Below are positions 45,484 to 48,551 of a stretch of 48,551 bases of DNA, one piece after another. The notes below the pieces were generated by a model that made no database searches, was not told the origin of the DNA, and saw nothing but the letters and a program-made list of their open reading frames with translations. How positions within the stretch are numbered: the stretch's first letter is position 1; every line of letters starts with the position of its first letter. This stretch comes from Dehalococcoidia bacterium. Lineage in GTDB: Bacteria; Chloroflexota; Dehalococcoidia; Bin125. A program made the position numbers and the translations under genes. The stretch lies in NCBI GenBank assembly GCA_022828105.1, contig JAJEJC010000002.1, positions 1 to 48,551 of the forward strand. Direction: 5' to 3'.

Positions 45484-46197
45484 CTAGTCCGCCCTCAGCG
45501 CGATCGCCGACTGCTGCTCCAGCTTGACGCCGGGACCCATCGTCGAGGTGATGCTCAGGGAGCGAATGTAGCTGCCCTTGGAACCCGAGGGCCTGGCCTT
45601 GACGATCTCGGAGACCATCATCGTCAGATTGTCCAGCAGTTGATCCTCGCCGAAGCTCGCCTTGCCCAGCGGCACGTGGACGGACGCTTCGCGGTCGGTG
45701 CGAAATTCGACCCGACCCGCCTTGGCCTCGCCCACCGCCTTGGCGATGTCGTCACGGTTGACCACCGTGCCTGCGCGAGGATTCGGCATCAGGCCGCGCG
45801 GACCCAGGACCCGTCCCAGCCGACCGACTTTGCCCATCAGCTCGCGCTGCGCGACGGCCACGTCGAAGTCGGTGAAGCCGCCTTCCACGCGCTCAATCAA
45901 ATCGTCCGAGCCGACAACTTCGGCTCCGGCCTCCGTCGCTGCGGTCGCCGCGTCGCCTTCGGCAAACACCGCGACGCGGACCTCTTTGCCCAGACCATGA
46001 GGCAGCCGCGCAGTGCCGCGCAACTGCTGGTCGGCGTGACGCACATCGAGTCCGGTGCGAATGTGCAGCTCGATCGTCTCGTCGAACTTCGCCGTCGCCA
46101 TCTGCTTGACCAGCGCCACTGCCTCAGGCGGCGGGTAGTGCTGCTCCTTGTTGTACGACTCCAGCGCTGTGCGATAGCGCTTGCCTCGCTTTGGCAT
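45484..46197 (-). CDS. rplA: Ribosomal protein L1
   Basis: L1 forms the mobile stalk near the E site and is a translational repressor of its own operon in many bacteria. The 237-residue product begins MPKRGKRYRTALESYNKEQ and has ETIELHIRTGLDVRHADQQLRG, LGPRGLMPNPRAGTVV and SKGSYIRSLSITSTMGPGVKL. The ATG at 46197 lies two bases after the rplK stop. Length and neighbours are canonical. Confidence 0.97.
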   Translation of the reverse strand: MPKRGKRYRTALESYNKEQHYPPPEAVALVKQMATAKFDETIELHIRTGLDVRHADQQLRGTARLPHGLGKEVRVAVFAEGDAATAATEAGAEVVGSDDLIERVEGGFTDFDVAVAQRELMGKVGRLGRVLGPRGLMPNPRAGTVVNRDDIAKAVGEAKAGRVEFRTDREASVHVPLGKASFGEDQLLDNLTMMVSEIVKARPSGSKGSYIRSLSITSTMGPGVKLEQQSAIALRAD

Positions 46198-46199
46198 TG

Positions 46200-46625
46200 C
46201 TAGCCCTCGACTTCCACGCCCATGGAACGCGCCGTGCCTGCGACCATTTGCATCGCCGCCTCGATATCGTTCGCGTTCAGATCTTGCATCTTCTGTTCGG
46301 CGATCGTCCGCACCTGGTCCGAGGTGATCGAGCCCGCCACCTCGCGGCGCGGTTCCGAGGCGCCCTTCTCCAGACCCGCCGCTCGGCGAATCAGGTTCGA
46401 GGCCGGCGGCGTCCGCAGCTCGAAGCTGAACGACCGATCTTCGTAGATCGTGATCTGCGCCGGGATCAATTCGCCGGCGCTCGACGCGGTGCGCTCGTTG
46501 TAGCTCTTGACGAACTCCATGATGCCCACGCCGTGCTGACCCAGCGCCGGACCAACCGGCGGGGCCGGACTGGCCTTGCCCGCCTCCAGTTGCAGTGTCA
46601 ACACTGCACGCACTCGCTTCGCCAT
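46200..46625 (-). CDS. rplK: Ribosomal protein L11
   Basis: L11 lies at the GTPase-associated centre and is required for the RelA-dependent stringent response. The 141-residue product starts [34 protein letters not shown], has [15 protein letters not shown] and ends near [23 protein letters not shown]. Length is typical. It lies between nusG (91 bases upstream) and rplA (two bases downstream). Confidence 0.97.
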   Translation of the reverse strand: MAKRVRAVLTLQLEAGKASPAPPVGPALGQHGVGIMEFVKSYNERTASSAGELIPAQITIYEDRSFSFELRTPPASNLIRRAAGLEKGASEPRREVAGSITSDQVRTIAEQKMQDLNANDIEAAMQMVAGTARSMGVEVEG

Positions 46626-46716
46626 CCAACCGTCTCCCTACATCGCCGGCCGACGCGTGCCGCCCGGCGCTGATTCGCTGTGTTCCGCGCGCTCGATCCG
46701 AGCGCAAGTGGTCAGC

Positions 46717-47628
46717 CTACTGTTTCTCTACCTGATCGAAGTCCAGCTCCAGCGGAGTCTCGCGTCCGAACATTGAGATCCGCACGCGAACCTTGCCCTT
46801 CTCGACATTGATTTCCTCAACTTCGGCCACCATGTCGAGGAATGGGCCGTCGGTCAGCCGTACCGAGTCGCCGATCGCGAAGCCGACGCGCACACGCGGC
46901 TCCTCCACCTGGGTCTGGCCGATGATCTTCGCGATCTCGGCCGGCGGCAGCGGAGTCGCTCGGTCTCGCAACTCTTCCCGCGTGCCTACGAAACCCGTCA
47001 CGCCGGCGGTGCCGTTGACCACGTGCCAGGATTCATCCGATGGCTGGCCCGTGATCTGGTCCAGGCGAATCTGCAACAGGACGTAACCGGGCAGCAGCTT
47101 GCGCTCCACTTCGCGGCGCTTCCCGCCCCGAATCTCCACCTCTTGCTGGGTCGGAACCAGCACGTAGCGCTTCTCCGCCGCGCCCTTCTTCACCTTGCCG
47201 GCGCGCTCCGGAGACAGCTCGACGAACTGGTCCTCGACATCCATATTGCGGATTCGCTGGTCGAGCGCTTCCATCACCCGGTTCTCGTGGCCGGTGTAGG
47301 TGTTAATCGCGAACCAGGCCGCATCCATCTCCTGGATGCCTTCAAGCGAGAGTTGCGGTTCTTGCTCATCCTCTTCGGCCTCATCGCCGCGCAGAAAGGT
47401 CGGGATCGGCGTGGGCGCCTCTTCGACCGGGCGATCGAGGCCCAGTTCGACCAGGGCCTCCGCCGCAGTCGCATCGAAGTCGGGCGCGTCCGATTCGGAC
47501 TCGGATTCGATCCCCAGCGTTCTCGCCGCTGCGAGGACTTCCTGCAGCTCGCGCTCGGCCGCGGTCATCTCGCGCCGCTCGAATCCGGCGCCCTCTGTCG
47601 TCTCTGGCGTGTCTTGTGAAGTGGTCAT
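46717..47628 (-). CDS. nusG: Transcription factor NusG with a long acidic N-terminal extension
   Basis: NusG binds RNA polymerase and links it to Rho and the ribosome. The 303-residue protein has the NGN domain from about residue 104 (AWFAINTYTGHENRVMEALDQ) and LLPGYVLLQIRLD, and WHVVNGTAGVTGFVG. A KOW motif (GFAIGDSVRLTDGPF...) lies near the C-terminus. About 100 residues of acidic, Ser/Asp/Glu-rich sequence precede the NGN domain; NusG is normally ~180 residues. The NGN domain also has a ~15-residue insert (SPERAGKVKKGAAEK). The ATG overlaps the secE stop by four bases (ATGA). Confidence 0.95.
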   Translation of the reverse strand: MTTSQDTPETTEGAGFERREMTAAERELQEVLAAARTLGIESESESDAPDFDATAAEALVELGLDRPVEEAPTPIPTFLRGDEAEEDEQEPQLSLEGIQEMDAAWFAINTYTGHENRVMEALDQRIRNMDVEDQFVELSPERAGKVKKGAAEKRYVLVPTQQEVEIRGGKRREVERKLLPGYVLLQIRLDQITGQPSDESWHVVNGTAGVTGFVGTREELRDRATPLPPAEIAKIIGQTQVEEPRVRVGFAIGDSVRLTDGPFLDMVAEVEEINVEKGKVRVRISMFGRETPLELDFDQVEKQ

Positions 47629-48062
47629 CTCGGTAGCAGCGTTTCCTCGACTACGCGATTCAAGCCAAAGTCAATCACGCCCAGGAAGATGCCGACCGCA
47701 ATCGCGACGACCAACACCACCACGGTCAGATTCGCGGTTTCCTGTCTTGAAGGCCAGACCACGCGGCGCAACTCATCGATGATTGCCATGATCGCGCGCG
47801 GATGTGTCAGCCGATAGAACAGACTCTGCACGCGCGGCGCATCGGCCGTCGTCGGGCGCGACGATGCGATCTCGCGCCTCGGCCGCGCCGGCAGCGAGGC
47901 CGCCTCCGTGGCCGGGCCGTCGAAACTCTCTGCGCTCTCGGCAGTCTCCGCCTGCGGCTCGGCGCGCGACTCGCTCGAGCGAGTCGGTCGCGGCGTCGCC
48001 GCCGCCCGCGGTTGACCGCTCCTGCGTCCGCGCCGTCGACGGTTGTCTCGCGTTCTCGCCAC
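47625..48062 (-). CDS. secE: Preprotein translocase subunit SecE with a long N-terminal extension
   Basis: SecE clamps SecY in the translocon. The 145-residue protein has the short bacterial SecE core at the C-terminus: ELRRVVWPSRQET (97-109) and one membrane helix (about 111-130). About 85 residues of Arg/Pro/Ser-rich, probably disordered sequence come first. The start is a GTG at 48062, three bases after the rpmG stop. nusG overlaps its end by four bases, the classic secE-nusG pair. Confidence 0.93.
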   Translation of the reverse strand: MARTRDNRRRRGRRSGQPRAAATPRPTRSSESRAEPQAETAESAESFDGPATEAASLPARPRREIASSRPTTADAPRVQSLFYRLTHPRAIMAIIDELRRVVWPSRQETANLTVVVLVVAIAVGIFLGVIDFGLNRVVEETLLPR

Positions 48063-48065
48063 GAG

Positions 48066-48227
48066 TCACCGCGTCTCCCGGTACTCGCGCCGCCCGCGGC
48101 ATTGGGGACAGTACTTCGTCAGCTCAAGCCGGTCGGCATTGTTCCGACGATTCTTCGTCGTGTGATACGTGTGCGACTGGCACTCGCGGCAGCGCAGCGT
48201 GATGAACACGCGATCACCCTTCGCCAT
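48066..48227 (-). CDS. rpmG: Ribosomal protein L33 (zinc-ribbon form)
   Basis: L33 is a small large-subunit protein near the E site. The 53-residue product reads from the ATG at 48227 with AAGGA upstream. It has two Cys pairs, CREC and CPQC, that form the zinc ribbon of the Zn-dependent L33 class. [20 protein letters not shown] lies between them. It is too short for a usual length cut-off but the sequence is unmistakable. It sits in the canonical tuf-rpmG-secE-nusG order. Confidence 0.95.
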   Translation of the reverse strand: MAKGDRVFITLRCRECQSHTYHTTKNRRNNADRLELTKYCPQCRGRREYRETR

Positions 48228-48252
48228 GGCCAGGTTCCTTCCTCAGACGCCG

Positions 48253-48267
48253 ACCGGGCATCCCGGT
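48253..48267 (-). other. Small hairpin between tuf copy 2 and rpmG
   Basis: ACCGGG (48253-48258) pairs with CCCGGT (48262-48267) around a CAT loop. No T-run follows, so it is more likely a processing or attenuation element than a terminator. The 86-base gap contains no tRNA-Trp, which is found here in many bacteria. Confidence 0.25.
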
Positions 48268-48313
48268 GCGGCTGGATAGCTTCATCTTCGCACGAAATGC
48301 GTTCTCGGCGCTA

Positions 48314-48551
48314 TTCGAGGATCGAGGTCACCGCGCCGGCGCCCACCGTGCGCCCGCCCTCGCGTATCGCAAAGCGCAAGCCCTCCTCCAACGCAATCGG
48401 CGATATCAAGCGCACATCCATCTGCACGTTGTCGCCGGGCATCGCCATCTCCACCCCGGACGGCAAGCCAATCTCGCCCGTCACGTCCGTCGTGCGAATG
48501 TAAAACTGCGGCCGGTAGCCCGGGAAGAACGGACTGTGCCGCCCGCCCTCC
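48314..48551 (-). CDS. tuf: Elongation factor Tu (copy 2), 3' part only
   Basis: Only the last 78 or so codons of this EF-Tu gene are in the window; the rest lies beyond base 48551. The visible sequence includes [43 protein letters not shown] and ends TSILE. It aligns without gaps to the end of copy 1 but differs at roughly one residue in four. Codon use is also less optimised: of six Ile codons one is ATC, three ATT and two ATA, while copy 1 uses only ATC in the same stretch. It leads into rpmG-secE-nusG. Confidence 0.95.

Noticed and set aside
48228..48313. Possible tRNA-Trp between tuf copy 2 and rpmG
   Set aside because: Many bacteria have it there, but the 86 bases show only a small hairpin and no cloverleaf.

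Overview
The window is about 48.5 kb of GC-rich bacterial chromosome with almost no spacer DNA. Roughly 49 protein genes are visible, no rRNA or tRNA, and no transposon, phage or CRISPR. The lineage looks like Chloroflexota, or a close Gram-positive-like relative. This is an inference from gene content: a DnaD/DnaI-type helicase-loading operon (rplI-dnaB-dnaD-dnaI), an R3H/SpoIIIAA-type ATPase, CcsB-type cytochrome c maturation, PdxS/PdxT vitamin B6 synthesis, an rpsF-ssb-rpsR block, and RCK (TrkA) protein pairs. No database search was possible. The longest stretch without a confident gene is 282 bases (4412-4693); the next is the 250-base rplJ leader. No hairpin followed by a convincing T-run was found.

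Layout. Bases 9-17559 are all on the minus strand. Read in the direction of transcription they run comF, an unrecognised nucleotidyltransferase-like gene, glyA, rpsF-ssb-rpsR, hom, a coiled-coil gene, thrC, folE, an acetyltransferase, an MshA-like glycosyltransferase, a PIG-L deacetylase and ccsB, then a hairpin and the str operon rpsL-rpsG-fusA-tuf. A plus-strand moaD-moaE fusion (17558-18262) starts head to head with comF, the two start codons overlapping. It runs tail to tail into the replication operon (rplI, dnaB, dnaD, tandem-AAA+ dnaI) at 22383-18225. Then come dnaE, a lysC-thrB-tmk-R3H ATPase-pdxT-pdxS cluster and a sugar-type ABC importer with two binding proteins (up to 36603), all minus strand. 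A plus-strand island (36716-40706) carries a metallophosphoesterase, a universal stress protein, two RCK proteins, pheA and mutM. The rest is minus again: an HNH nuclease, cvpA, radC, a membrane protein, a LysM protein, and the ribosomal/transcription block rplL-rplJ-rplA-rplK-nusG-secE-rpmG preceded by the 3' end of a second, clearly diverged tuf. rpoBC does not follow rplL.

How the genes work together. Much of the window is core information processing: ribosomal proteins, elongation factors, NusG, SecE, replicative helicase, loader and polymerase, SSB, RadC and MutM. Threonine and lysine synthesis is split between hom-thrC and thrB-lysC. Tight 1-8 base overlaps (ATGA, GTGA, TGATG) link many neighbours, which points to long translationally coupled operons. 

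Most unusual features: a helicase loader with two AAA+ modules, the first missing its ATPase residues; ribosomal protein S18 with four 18-residue acidic repeats in its tail; a coupled acetyltransferase/MshA-like glycosyltransferase/deacetylase cassette that could make a mycothiol-like or other amino-glycoside metabolite; comF and moaD-moaE facing each other with overlapping start codons and mirrored -10 boxes; an SOS-box-like palindrome before the replication operon; and an ABC ATPase lacking its H-loop histidine.
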